Shown: positions 31,698 through 43,364, counted from the first letter of the stretch. The stretch: 64,000 bases of DNA from Ectocarpus siliculosus (GCA_000310025.1 FN648605.1:1-64000), one strand, 5' to 3'. The notes: a model not told the origin generated them from the sequence alone. A program made the numbers and translations.

Positions 31698-32520
31698 ACG
31701 GTCGGTCGGTCGGTCGGTCGGTCGGTCGGTCGGTCGGTCGAGTTGGGTTGAGCATTAGGTTGGGCAAGCTTGGGTTGGGATACGTTGGGTTGGGTATTTT
31801 GTGTTTCGTCGGTCGGTTTGTCGGGGTGCGTTTTTGGGCGGGTTGGGGTGGGTTGGAGGTAGACGGTTTCTTTGGTTCGTCGGTCGGACGGTCGGTCGGG
31901 CTGGCGTTGGGTTGTGTTTTGGGTTGAATTGGGTTGGGTGAAGCACGGGTCGGGTCGGTCTGTCGGTCTGTCGGTCCGTGGGTTGGTCGGGTTGTGTTTT
32001 GGGGTCGGGTTGTGTTTGGTTTTGTGTTCGGTTGGGTGGGGCGGGGTAGGGTAGGGTATGATAAGGTAGGGTGTAAGGTAGGGTGTGTAGGGTCGGTCGG
32101 TCGGTCGGGTTGTGTTTTGGGGCGGATTGGGTTGGGTTCGAGAAAGGGTGAGTTGGCTCGGTCGGTCGGTTGGTCGGGCGGTCGGTCGGTCGGTTGTGTT
32201 GGTGTTGGTTTCTGTGTATAGTGTTGGGTTGTGGGTGGTGTAGCGTAGGGTAGTGTAGGGTAGGGTCGGTCGGTGGTTGGGTTGGGGATAGTGTGGGCTT
32301 AGTCTGTCGGTTGCTCGGGTTGAGTTTCGGGGTCGGGTTGGGNNNNNNNNNNNNNNNNNNNNNNNNNNNNNNNNNNNNNNNNNNNNNNNNNNNNNNNNNN
32401 NNNNNNNNNNNNNNNNNNNNNNNNNNNNNNNNNNNNNNNNNNGTCGCCGTTGGATTGGGTAAAGGGTTGGGTTTTGGGTAGGGTAGGGTAGGGTAGGGTC
32501 GGTCGGGCGGTCGGGTAGTG
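31698..32520. repeat. G/T-rich GGTC / GGGTTGGG degenerate satellite
   Basis: Starts with about ten GGTC units (31699-31740) and continues as a strand-biased mixture of GGTCGGTCGGT, GGGTTGGGTT, GTTGTGTTTTGGGG and GGGTAGGGTAGGGT. The plus strand is almost free of C outside GGTC, and the many G runs could form G-quadruplexes. Long open frames across it, including across the gap, are artefacts of composition. Confidence 0.75.
32343..32442. other. 100-bp N gap
   Basis: Assembly gap of 100 N inside the GGTC satellite; true size unknown. Confidence 0.98.
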
Positions 32521-33212
32521 TACAACGAGCGGCCACTCAACCAGCAACAAAACCACAAACAAACGAAAAAAACTGAACAAAGCGTTTGTAGCTGGCAGCA
32601 CGCAGGACCCTCTTGCTCAGTTCACCCGAACGGCCTTGCCCGCCCATTGTGAGACAGACAGGCAACAGTCACGGCTGGCTGGTGTCGGCCACAAAAGGTT
32701 TAATCTGCCCGAACCAACCCGGTGTGGTGTGAGAAAGTGGTTCATTCATGCCCTACCGCACGATGCTGGAGCCCCCCACGAGATTTGCATTGTATGGAGC
32801 TGCAGCACTGCTGTATCTGGCTCGAGATGAGCATTTGAGTCAGGGTCGAACAATGCGTGGGGTATGCGAACGAAAGACCCACCCACACAAGGATATCGTC
32901 TGACAGGCAATCGTTGTACATTAAGAACGCAAAACGCTACGTGACCCCCTATGGTGGTCATATGACAAGCTCAGTCCCGTAATCTCGCCCAAGCAAGTGG
33001 CCATGAACAAGCCAGCAACCATTGCAACAACACTATTGGGGAAAAAGAAACTTGTACGAACACACGCTAGCACGCGATTCAAAATTGGCTCCCCCCTCCG
33101 TCCGTCTCCTGGGGGGCCCGGGTGGTCTGTCCTACTACAAACCCCGAGCTACCTACTCACTTGACGTGAGACACGTACTTGTTTTTCCAAGAAGGAAAGG
33201 CTCCCCTTGTCA
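32521..33212. other. no recognisable gene
   Basis: Anonymous sequence between the satellite and the leucine-rich-repeat pseudogene. Open frames are short and unsupported. Confidence 0.5.
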
Positions 33213-34760
33213 CTAGGGTGAGCGAGTCACGACCACCCCCCCCCGCAAATGTACCCTCTCCACTGACTTTGGCCACACGCAGTTTTTCACGAAGTTGTCA
33301 TCTTCAGACATCCCCTCAAACCGCAGGTCGACGATAGCTGAAGGCCACGTAATTCGGGCTAGGTCCTCCCTGTAGCTCGCCCCAAATGACATCTCCTTGA
33401 GGGTTCGAGGCCATGACTGAACACCACAAATGGCCTGGGCGTACTTTCGTCCGAAGACAAGCGATTGCAGCCGATGTGGCAACTGAACACGGCGAAACTT
33501 TCCATTAAACTCGCCCCCAAGCACCAACTTCTGCAGGCTCTGCGGCAAAGTGATACGTTGGAATCCTGGGCCCATCCCCCCCCCTACCTCCAGCTCGAGT
33601 AGTGTGGGCGGTCACTGCGTGCGAGAAAGCGACTCACACTCGGCAAAACGATCTCCGAACCTAATTACCTCCAAGGTGCGGGGCCATTCCACAGCATGTA
33701 CTTTCTGGTTGAATGCCAACAACTTGAACGAGATAACTCTGATTGCATACGATTTCCATCGAACGTTGTTCAAGGGTCGGTTGAAAGACTCTCCAAACAC
33801 GACAACCTCGAGCCCGTGAGGGAGGCTCACTCCCCCGATACTCTGGTTCCACCCCCCCCCGAGAGCGAGACGTTGAAGCCGAGGAGGCAACACTGCGTCG
33901 TCCAGGCTCTGCCGGAACCCTGCACCGGTCTCTATACTGATCAATCCCTCAGGCCAATCATTGGCGGTCGACGTCAACGGCTGGTTAAACCTCATCCCAA
34001 ACGTCAACTGTTGCAATGATTTTGGTCAAGTCACCCCCGCGACAGGCCTGTTGAACCATCCTCCAAGAAATACGTACTTCACGCAGCCGGGCAGATCAAG
34101 CTGTTCAATGTGTTGGTTGAATTGTCCTTCTACCTTGAGTTCCACCAAATATGAAGGCCAGCGGACCCTGCCAATTGGCCGGTCGAAACTCCCATTCGGG
34201 CCGCCTCCCAATGACATCTTCTTCACTGTTTCCGGGAACTGTACGCCCTCAATCGACATGTCAAAGGACCCGTGAAAGTTGAGGACAACCAAACGGTGGG
34301 GCAACTTAAGCCCCTCCAAACCCTCCCCAACAGGGGCAAGAATGTTGGCCTCGATTGACAACCATTTGACGTCCGCGCATGTTTTCTTGTAAATCGTTAA
34401 AGTCGCACGTCATGGCATCGTATGCTCTCCACACCATCCTGAGCGCTGACGCGGCAGGGAGTTCACGCACTCTTGCCTCTATTTCGGCTGAGTCTAGTAT
34501 CTGCCATGGTATTCATGTCCGAAAACCGTAGTCCGGCGCAGTGCATCCACCGAGGTGTTGTCGTTTACGACTACATTCGCAACAGGCGCGCCTCTGGCTA
34601 CATGGCTGGTGGTTGTGGACACGAGGTCTAGCTGCCCGGTCGAGGCGAACCACGATGTTTCTTCCTCGTCGACTTGTAGGAGGGCGACGTGCAGGGCGCG
34701 CGCCATGAGACCTTCGCGGATAGCTTCAGGTGTATGACGACCTGAGCATGCATCGGGCAT
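33213..34760 (-). pseudogene. FNIP-type leucine-rich repeat protein, interrupted
   Basis: Minus-strand repeat protein. From 34361 to 33213 the frame encodes about a dozen 22-24 residue units of the form WP-x-x-L-x-x-L-x-FG-x-x-FNxPL (LQQLTFGMRFNQPL, LEVVVFGESFNRPL, LQKLVLGGEFNGKF). FNIP/LRR repeats make solenoid protein-binding surfaces. The same frame is cut by TGA at 34026-34028 and 33612-33614, both where the repeat calls for Trp before Pro, while other repeats keep TGG at that place. Coding-like sequence continues upstream to an ATG at 34760 (MPDACSGRHTPEAIREG) but through a different frame at about 34500-34370 (ARVRELPAASALRMVWRAYD), so at least two frame changes are also present. The 3' end lies in a G10 run and may be another. 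Likely a dead family member; partners unknown. Confidence 0.7.
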
Positions 34761-35059
34761 GCAGGGTACAAGAGAGCGACATGGTACGCTTAGGGTTACG
34801 ACTTTAATGGTGAAACTACATTGTGATGGTCAATGTTTGGCACACCTGCTTGAACGGCACGGCCAGCGTTCACGTGGTGTTTATGCACGGCCCGGAATAG
34901 AGGGTTAAAAGTAAACTCTGCAGGCGACATACGCACGCATGCTCGGACGCCTATTTTATCGCGGAGCTTCGACAAGGCGGCAGGCATAAAATATTTATAT
35001 TTGTCGTTCATAGTCCTCGTGATTCCCCCATGTTCATCTTTCCGTTTCCTCCCTACCGT

Positions 35060-35350
35060 AGTTGACCATGAACTATGGCTATGGTTAACCATGGTCAGCC
35101 ATGGCTGATCATGCACGATGGCCATGGTCAACCACGGGTTTCCATGGCAACCACGACTGACCATGGTCAGTCATGGTCAGCCATGGTCAGCCATGGTTAA
35201 CCATGGTTAACCACCGGTGGTTAACCATGGTTAACCATGGTGAATGTGACCATGGTTAACCATGGTTAACCACACCATGGTTAACCATGGTGGTTAACCA
35301 TGGTCATGCATGGTTAACCATGGTCATGGTCATGACCATGGGTAACCATG
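35060..35350. repeat. CCATGGTTAACC palindrome cluster 2
   Basis: A 290-bp cluster of ACCATGGTTAACCATGG and variants (GGTCAGCCATGG, GGTCATGGTCATG, CCACCGGTGG). More copies and more variants than cluster 1 at 24868-25010. Self-complementary at many registers. No gene in it. Confidence 0.8.
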
Positions 35351-36865
35351 GTGAAAATGCCGATGATGTACATGACTGCAGAGATCGGAACGTTTATATT
35401 TCTATCTCAAGACGGCAACAACAGCATGAAGAAAGGCGGTCGCAGTGGGTGCCCCCTAGTGTGGCGAAGGGGCCAACAGCAAAAGCAAATGGTACAGACA
35501 TTAGCACATTCATTCCCTTTGACTATTGCGTTTTCCTGAACGGGTAGTCTTTCAGTGATTGTATGCATAACTGGTATGTAGCTTTCTAGGAACTGGCGAA
35601 CCGGACAGCAGTATAGATGAAATTATCTTCCGGTACGTACAGCACTTCATGTTACGCAAATTCTCGACCGAATGAAGCTGCGCCACCGATGAGAAATGGA
35701 GAAGGCACCAGTAGTGTGCATAGCAGAGCAGAGGGGTATACATGTGCGTCGTTCACATGCTGCGTCTCACGCACTTTTTGTCCCCCCCCGCCCTGTATCG
35801 TAGTAGGTGGAGACGGCCATGAGCGGGCTCGGTACCGTCATGTTCTCGAAGGTTCTAGGGCCATCCAAGCAAGGCATTTCCCGGGTCGGAGCGCGAGACC
35901 ATGCAGAGCGTGAGCTTCGACCAGGTCGACTGATGCAAGCGCACCGCCACATATTTCAGGTACGGTCGGGTTATTAAGTGAACTCCCTGCGGTAAATGCG
36001 AGACATAATTCAGAAGTGGTACCGTGGTTTGAAAAACAAAGTGTATGATGGTAAGTTCATGTCGCAACCCCCTTACACCTCTGTCCACCGGGAACAGATA
36101 GAGGTCTGCTACTGCACCTGCTGTCAGAGTCGTGCATAACATCGCCGATCACTCCGGCATAGGTCCACTCACGTTTTCAGTACATCCGCTGCTATTTGAA
36201 TGTGAACGGAATGAACGACGAATTCCTTCTTTCGAACGCTGTTCATTCGTTCATTCATGAGCAGAATGGGAAGGAAAGGGGGGACGTGCAGGCAACAATC
36301 CTCGCGATTCATTGCTTGTGGAAAGATTTTTTGACGCACACGTACCACTACTTGTGTTGGTTTGAGGGGCTCGCATGCTGTAGCGTTAGCCTGTCGTGCA
36401 GGATAGAGGTGCAGCGCACGGTGAGCGATAGTGCGCATCTACCAAACATGTCATGGTGCGACGCAACAGGACCGGGGACAATGAGTGTTTGCCCTTACAA
36501 TCTTCAGGCCGCTTCCGTGTTAATAATGCTTGAATTTTGGAATCGCCACGTACGTTTTGAAAACGAGGATAACTGCTGGAGTCCATCTTCGCCCTGCTGC
36601 CTGCTGCTTTCAGCAGTAATTCCACACTATCTACTGTCAACCTTGCTCTGGTGCATCCATCCAGCCCCCGCTAAGCACCATCTCGCCCCCCTCACGGCAT
36701 GGATTGATCCCTTTCGAAGATACTCGAGAAGTGCATCCTCGCGGATGTCGTCAAGACGAGGATGGGCACTCCAGAGCACACTTCGCCAACAAGAGTGACC
36801 CCGACCATGACGGTATACCGTACCTTCCCGATGTGCCACCCTTTATTCGAAAAGGCGTGCTGGGA
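35351..36865. other. no recognisable gene
   Basis: Anonymous sequence with frames of up to 200 codons (36196-36798) that have no recognisable domain or repeat structure. Confidence 0.45.
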
Positions 36866-37491
36866 AGTATGGCGGCGGCGACCAAACGTTGGACGTCATC
36901 CGGGACATGTACGTTGCCTTTGTGTCGATATGTGATCTACCGTAAGCTCTGTAAGGCTGGCCCTTCGTTGTATTTAGTTTATTCGTCTAACCCTGTCTCC
37001 CGTGGCATACTGTCAACCGTTTGTCAGGCTGATAAGCGCTCATTGGGCGCGCGAGCTGAAAGTCCAACACTCTCAATTGCTTTGTTCCTGTTGCGTTTCC
37101 AGCCTTTTCATTGGTTTTACGGCAGTTTCAGTGCGACCTGGCGTTGCTTCGAGTCGACGCGAAGGTGGTTTGGCGCAAGCTATTAACGAGATGAACCCCT
37201 CGGCGTCAGACAAGCTGACATTCAAATGAAACGCTCTTTGTTCTTTGTTTCGTGTCTCAGGTTCTAGGAGAGCTTCATGCAGTTCGGGTCAAATACGCAT
37301 GGGCGATCCCCTCCGCCGAGAGTATTGATCAGCAGGACGACGCTAAGCGCTACCTCAAGCCGTGCTTCTTGGAGGACGAGGGCCTGGAGGTGGCGAAGGT
37401 GACCCCGGGGTGGATAAAGATGGGGGCGGAGGGGAAGCTAAGGATGGAGACGGGGATGGCTTTTCATCTCCGAGCCAGATAAGCGATGGTC
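36866..37491 (+). CDS. possible multi-exon host gene fragment
   Basis: Three stretches look like exons of an unrecognised plus-strand gene. A: about 36866-36941, encoding KYGGGDQTLDVIRDMYVAFV and ending at GTAAGC. B: from 37103 after the acceptor TTGCGTTTCCAG, encoding LFIGFTAVSVRPGVAS then AQAINEMNPSASDKLTFK and a stop at 37227-37229. C: from 37261 after TTTCGTGTCTCAG, encoding VLGELHAVRVKYAWAIPSAE and LEDEGLEVAKV. Phase is compatible from A to B but no donor links B to C, so the model is incomplete or the gene is broken. In another frame the end of C gives an acidic tail (DKDGGGGEAKDGDGDG) ending at about 37530. Function unknown. Confidence 0.3.
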
Positions 37492-37719
37492 CTGACGACG
37501 ACGCTGGCCCCAAAGCCTCGGCGGACGCCTAACCCGTGTTGACAAGGTGTGTTGTGTGTCTTCCAATAATCGTGCCTCTCTTCCTCTTTCTCTGCCTGAA
37601 ACGGTGTTGGATGCTTGCGTTTTTCTTGTCGTGCAATCGTTTTGCCCGCGGTTCCCTTCGATATACTCTTCTCCATCCCAGCGTGTGTGTACGTTAGCCA
37701 CTCCTGATGTTTAAATTTA

Positions 37720-38605
37720 GGGGGATTGACAAAATGGGGTATACCCCGCGTGTTTAGGCACAAAATGGGGTATCCTCTTTTTCGGTGTGGGGCGCAACGC
37801 CTGACGCCGGGTAGCCGCCTTCTAGTGCTTCAGCCCCATGCACCACGTCCTCAGGAAGGACGCCCAGCTTTTCGTTTTTTTTCACTGTCAGGAACAGGGT
37901 TAACTAGGGCCTGGAAGAGGGGAGCTTATTGGAGGACCCCATTTTGTCCACGAAACCGTGGGGTACACCCCCCTGTCTGCTAAAAGTTCATCTAGTACGC
38001 CATTCTGTTCACAAACATATCCCATAGTGTTCAAGGCATCTCCCTTTTTGTTTAGTGGTGACACTCCTGCGGACTGCCAAAATGTCAACCAACAACCAAC
38101 AGCATACTACCATACATATAGGCGTGGTTGGGGTATGGTGGTCTGCGGTGCAACACGCGGGCTTTATTGTCGTCTGCGGCGCGGCAAGGAGACAGAAAGT
38201 ACAGAGATATGGTGCGGTCTGCGGTTGGTTGTTGGTTGACGTTTTGGCAGTCCGCGGGAGGGTTACCACTAAACAAAAATGGGTATGCCTTGAACATTAT
38301 GGGATATGTTTGTGAACAGAATGGCGTACTAGATGAACTTTTAGCAGACAGGGGGGTGTACCCCACGGTTTCGTGGACAAAATGGGGTCCTCCAATAAGC
38401 TCCCCTCTTCCAGGCCCTAGTTAACCCTATTCCTGACGGTGAAAAAAAACGAAAAGCTGGACGTCCTTCCTGAGGACGTGGTGCATGGGGCTGAAGCATT
38501 AGAAGGCGGCTACCCGGCGTCAGGCGTTGCGCCCCACATCGAGAAAAGGGATCCCCCATTTTGTGCCTGAACACGCGGGGTATACCCCATTTTGTCAATT
38601 CCCCT
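37720..38605. mobile_element. foldback element with long inverted repeats
   Basis: An 886-bp hairpin. The arms, about 37720-38105 and 38221-38605, are near-identical inverted copies starting GGGGATTGACAAAATGGGG, and the loop is about 115 bp. The same 85-residue frame can be read from each arm in opposite directions, which is a by-product of the palindrome. The flanks AAATTTA (left) and GAATTTA (right) may be remnants of a target duplication. Consistent with a non-autonomous foldback or Mutator-like long-TIR element, but no transposase is present and the family is unassigned. Motif AAAATGGGGTATACCCC recurs within the arms. Confidence 0.75.
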
Positions 38606-39804
38606 TGAATTTACCTCGTCTCTGGCGTATTCTACGACCTGCGGTTAAGCTGTGGGTTTTGTTCCAACCCCCCGTGCCTGGTTTTAAATAGTATCGTTGA
38701 CAATGCATATCTGCACCCCCATTCATCGACGGCCCACGTTTACTCTCCTCTCACACTAAATATTATTTCGCTGCTGATCGGCAAACCCCAGGTGTAGTCG
38801 ACGGGATCTCCGCTTCAACGCCGTTCGACGCGTTTTCCCGGGTCCTCTCTTCCACAACGGGCCGGAGTGTTGAACGAGAAGGCGGAAAAAATTCCTTCCC
38901 GCTCGCAATGGCTCATGTTTGCGTTTGAATGAAGAATGCTGTGAGGTGCTTAGTGCTCTCGGGAAGGTTTTTTACAGTGTCTCCAAGTGCGTCTGGAATC
39001 TGTCGCTGCGGCGGCCTCTTGCCTTCAGTCGTTGCCGTCATGCTTCTTTCTTGTCCCTCGTGGGGAAGGCCATCTTGGAGGTGTTTTTTTGTGGTGTTTG
39101 GAGGGTAGAGACGTCTCTCTCTGCAGTCCCTGCAGTATGCCTTTATTTTGTTCTCGGGCAGTGACATTTCTTCGTGTCTAGAACTAACTGTGACTTCGGG
39201 GGCGGCGAGAGAGGGGGTGCTTTATTTTCTGACATCGAATCGGTCGTTTGGACAAGTGTATTGGGGGAGCCCGCTGTCGCTACGTGTGACTGTTGTCTCC
39301 ACTTCGTCGTCTATCCGTCGTCAACACTCCATGGTATTGCTTTCTTGCGGATCATCTCCATGATCAACGTCGGCGGGTGGTGCAGGGGAAAATTCAACAA
39401 GGACAGGAACCATATATTGGATACTGCTGGGGCTTTCGGGGCGGCGGGAGGGGGAATGCTTTGTTTAGTGTCGGGAGAAGGCAGTCGTTTCTACGAGTGC
39501 ATGTGCATTGGGAAAACGCGCCGTCAGTACGTGTAGCTGTTGTCCCCGATTGAGTCGTCTTTCCCTCACCTTAAGACAACGATTATATAGCGTTGCATGC
39601 ACGGATCATCTCCATGATCGACGTCGCTGAAGGAAGTTAAAAAAAACGATTCTTGGATTAATTTTTTATTTATTTTTGACTCTCGCTTACAGTAGGGTTC
39701 ATGCAACTCCAGAGTTGTCGACAACGGGCTCGAGATGATGAGTCGCGATACTGTTCCGATACCCGCATCGAAAAAATCTTGGGAAAAAAAGGGAGGAAAA
39801 AAAA
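38606..39804. other. non-coding; diverged 243-bp duplication
   Basis: The segment from about 39197 (GGCGGCGAGAGAGGGGGTGC) recurs with heavy divergence from about 39440 (GGCGGCGGGAGGGGGAATGC). Both copies end in GGATCATCTCCATGATC-ACGTCG. No supported gene. Confidence 0.4.
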
Positions 39805-39890
39805 AAGGTCATGATGGGGTATTGAACCCACATTGTTGTTGCTGAGTAGCAATGCTGCTGTTGCCTCCGACAACCTAGGCAACGAGCTTG
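39805..39890 (-). ncRNA. tRNA-like Pol III unit (SINE head or tRNA relic)
   Basis: On the minus strand: GCCT-AGGTTGTCGG-AGGC forms a D-arm-like hairpin and fits an A box; about 40 bp later GTGGGTTCAATACCCCA fits a B box and a weak T-arm; a run of ten T follows, as in Pol III termination. No acceptor stem pairs, so it is not a normal tRNA. Best read as a degenerate tRNA-derived SINE or tRNA pseudogene. Confidence 0.35.
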
Positions 39891-40315
39891 TACACCGCAG
39901 TGCACCAACCTCCACAAAAAGGCACACCTTGCACCAGCATCGGCAACCTGTCCGCTTACCAGGTTGTAGACAGTGCCCCAACTTCCACAAAAGGTACACC
40001 TTGCACCAACTTCGGCAACCTGTCCGCGTACCAGGTTGTAGACAGTGCCCCAACCTCCACAAAAAGGCACACCTTGCGCACCATCCCCAACCTACCCACC
40101 AACCGGCTTGTAGACAGTCCACCAACCTCCACAAAAAGTACAACTTGCAACAGCATCGGCAACCTGTCCGCGTACCAGGTTGTGGACAGTCCGCCAACCT
40201 CCAAAAAAGGCACACCTTGCGCATCATCCCCAACCTACCCACCAACCGCCTTGTAGACTACGCCCCAACCTCCAAGAAAAGTCCAGGTTGCCCAACCTGG
40301 CCACCTCATCATTGC
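39891..40315. repeat. 72-bp tandem repeat, about six units
   Basis: Units of 71-73 bp carrying TTGTAGACAGTGCCCCAACC, TCCACAAAAAGGCACACCTT and then either of two alternative endings (CGGCAACCTGTCCGCGTACCAG-type or CCCAACCTACCCACCAACCG-type), which alternate in part. Because 72 is divisible by three, several frames stay open on both strands (up to 285 codons, 39833-40690); this is not evidence of a gene by itself. Confidence 0.7.
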
Positions 40316-42854
40316 AAGAATTACCCAAGATCAGCAGGTTGCGATCGGTGCCCAATGCTTTTTTTTCGAGGTTGCCCAATGTGCCTCTACAAGGCGGTGC
40401 TTTGGCCACCTGTGAATCCTCTAGAGGATTGCGGTTTGGATTCCAAAGAAAACCTCCAGAGGAATAGCCAGAGAGCTTCCCCGGGAGGGAGTGGGGGACA
40501 ATATGTCCGCTGGAGCATGTGGTGCGTTTCTTCTAGTGGAGACTGCTGGGAACAATGTACGTTCTGTTGTTCACGTAAATTTTGTCGCTTTCTGAAAATA
40601 CCCTCTGAGGGGGGTGTACAATTTACGCCCGTTGCATTTATTCGAATTGATCGCTTAGAAGCAACACACACCAGGAAAGGGCCGTTTTAAACGAGCCAAT
40701 AATTTCTCAAATTTCCGCTCCAAAGATTTGGAACCAAGAGGCGGCACGTTTTGACTGAACAAAAAAACAAAAGCTCAAGCATCAACAATTACTACGGCCG
40801 TCGACGTTAAAACAGGGCAACTTTCCAAATATATTTCCCAAATCACGAACATCTTACGACTTACTGCGGAATAGGTGCATCCTCGTGACGGAAAACAAGA
40901 ACGAAATTTTTGAGAACCACCGAAGAAACACGGCTGCCTATGTACGCACGTGCTCAAAGAGAACTACAGTGCCTTATCAACAAAAAAACAATAACGAAAG
41001 CTCTACACCAAGGCAAAGCGTTACACTTCGTTCCGAATCACCTCGCCCAACAGTATGTCGCCAAGTCAAAGACCATCCCCATCAACTATTGTAACGAAAC
41101 AACACATAAACATGCGTGGATAACAAGTGCGCGGCGTACGTACATCCCCGCAACGGATAATAACTGAAAATCGAAGAAAAACGACTGTCTACAAATGTGC
41201 CCGAGAGAATCTGCCAATGAAAACGACATCACAGTGGTATTTCGTTGACCGCCGGACCGCCAGCATTCATTCCTAAATAGACAAGTCGAAAGACTGTCCC
41301 CGTCAACTGCTGTAAAACCGAACTGCCAATAGGCGCATGGGAACGTACACGGCGTCAGCATCACTAGACACGTACGGGCGTAGCTCTGAGCCCAAAAGGC
41401 TTCAGGAAACCGACACCCCTTGCATGCGCCAGCAACTCTTAATCAACTCAACACCATGCCCGAAACGCACCCTCGCAACATGGCACGAGGGATGCACCGG
41501 AAAGACACAATTCTTCACCGATGTGCGTTCGCGCGACAGCCCCAAGGTCTCGGTACAACTACTTTGCAACACGATCGGCCGTACAGAAAAATTTTGCAGG
41601 CCACCTCCTACTGCATCTCTTGCGGGAAAAGCGGGTGCAGCAGATATTCAGCTTGAGAATCGGTTACCTCATCACACCAATGCAACACAACAGGGGGAGG
41701 GGGGGGGGGGTACTCATAGTCGTGCATGCCGTAGTCGTTAGACCATTGACCTCACATAAAGCCGGGACGGAGCACGCCAGGTTCTCACCGGACCAGGCTC
41801 TCACATCACCACGCGCGAAACACAACAGGGGGGACGAATAAAGTAGCCACATACATAATGTCTGAACCCAAGAACTCACATGTAACGAAGCAACCAGCAA
41901 GGTTGCCTGTGGATTCCTACACCTCAGCCTTCAAATGTCAAAAAGCAACAAAACAGCCCCACACTCAACCTCCCCCCGAGCCTCTGTTTTGGACCATCTT
42001 CCGAGCCTCCGCTTCAATGGTTGCCCGCGGCATTGGTTGTCCACTGCAGTCTTCTCTCTCCTGCTCCCTTGTATACAACTCTCCTCGCCACCGCTATCGC
42101 GTGATGATCCAATTCTATCAACGACGTCCGACGGGGGGCGGGCGGGATAGAGAGATATGTAAGAGATGGTTGATCGCGTGTAGCGAGAAATCACTCTTCT
42201 CATGAAATTTAGGTGCTTCCTGCCAAAAAAAGGAGGTGCCAAGACTGACGTGCGTATTGCAGCGGATTAGTGGGTTAACCCGATGCTACTGTACAACACA
42301 CAACGTTTTCCCCCCAAGAGAACATTGTTTTTTTTTCCATCGCACACCGCCAGAGAACTGAGTGCTGCAGAACTTCCCTGATGACAAAAAGTGCAATCAC
42401 GTGTCGGTCCCGGTCCTCGCCACGAGGGTATGATACTCGTCGTCATTCAGAGTCACAAGAGAATAACATCCTACATACAAGTCATCACAAATCACATGGC
42501 ACTCTCACAAAACAACGAAACAATGACAACATTCACCTGCCCGTCCCCGTCCTCTCTAGGAGTGTAGCTCTCCTCCACGCTGTTGGCGCTGCCTCGTCTG
42601 CTGCTGCCGCTGCCGTTGCCGCCCCTGTTTCTCCTGCCGCAATCCCTCGTTTGCTGCTGCGGCTTCTCCTGTTTTAGAACAAAAACATCACAGGAAAGCA
42701 AATGACAGAACCTCGACACGTTAGAGAAGAGACAATTGCCTTGACGAGTAATAGGAGACACCACAAACACTGAAAACATGGTATTTCAAAGTATATCAAT
42801 TCAACGCCTCCCCTGCAAAACCTACGCTACATAGGTCAAACCAGGACGTGTTCC
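40316..42854. other. no recognisable gene
   Basis: Anonymous. A few CCTCTAGAGG-like palindromes occur at 40420-40460 and 40600-40615, relatives of the dense cluster near 60 kb. A G10 run lies at 41695-41710. Confidence 0.45.
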
Positions 42855-43364
42855 GTGGAACTGGAAATAAAAACCTTACGGGCAAAAAGAACGAAGGGTG
42901 CGGAACCTCCCCTCCCTCCAACCAAGACACGCGGCGAAGTAGCGCTTCCAATCAGCAGTAACGCACCATTCGTCCTCCAACTGAGCAAGCAGACATACCA
43001 AACACTTGGAAGAGCTCCGATTCAACAGCTCCCCTGTACAAACAATATTTTGCCAGACAGATGCGACCACTTCCGGGGAGCAAAAACGCCAACCAAAGAC
43101 TCCCACCTCTTGTTTCGCCGGTGCGAGATTCGTAGTGGGCTATCGTCGGTGTCTGGGTCCACTGCCACCGCCGGCGCGGGCGCCGCCGCCCCGCCCGTGC
43201 TCGCTCCCAGTTCCATCATGTCAAACGGCGGGTCGCCTTCGCCGCCGCTGCCACCGCCCCTGCCGGTGGTCGCGCACAGGCTCGACCTCCCCACCCTCGA
43301 GGCGGACAAGTACCGGCTGCTGAAGCTGCCGCTGCTGCGGTTTACCGCATCCGAGGTTTCCTGA
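42855..43364. other. GC-rich open region, possible exon, strand uncertain
   Basis: A plus-strand 169-codon frame ends in an Ala/Pro-rich segment followed by VAHRLDLPTLEADKYRLLKL. The opposite strand (43309-43022) encodes GEGDPPFDMMELGAST and AVAVDPDTDDSPLRISHRRN. Both look mildly protein-like over 43120-43364; neither is recognised. A (GACGGT)n repeat follows at 43365-43400. Confidence 0.25.

Noticed and set aside
31698-32520. Internal telomere repeat
   Set aside because: GGGTA and GGTC units are irregular and do not match a TTAGGG-type telomere.
31649-32536. Long proline/arginine-rich open frames on the minus strand, partly across N
   Set aside because: They follow the GGTC/GGGTT repeat composition and run through a gap; no domain.
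39833-40690. 285-residue repeat protein
   Set aside because: Open because the 72-bp repeat is a multiple of three; several frames on both strands are equally open.
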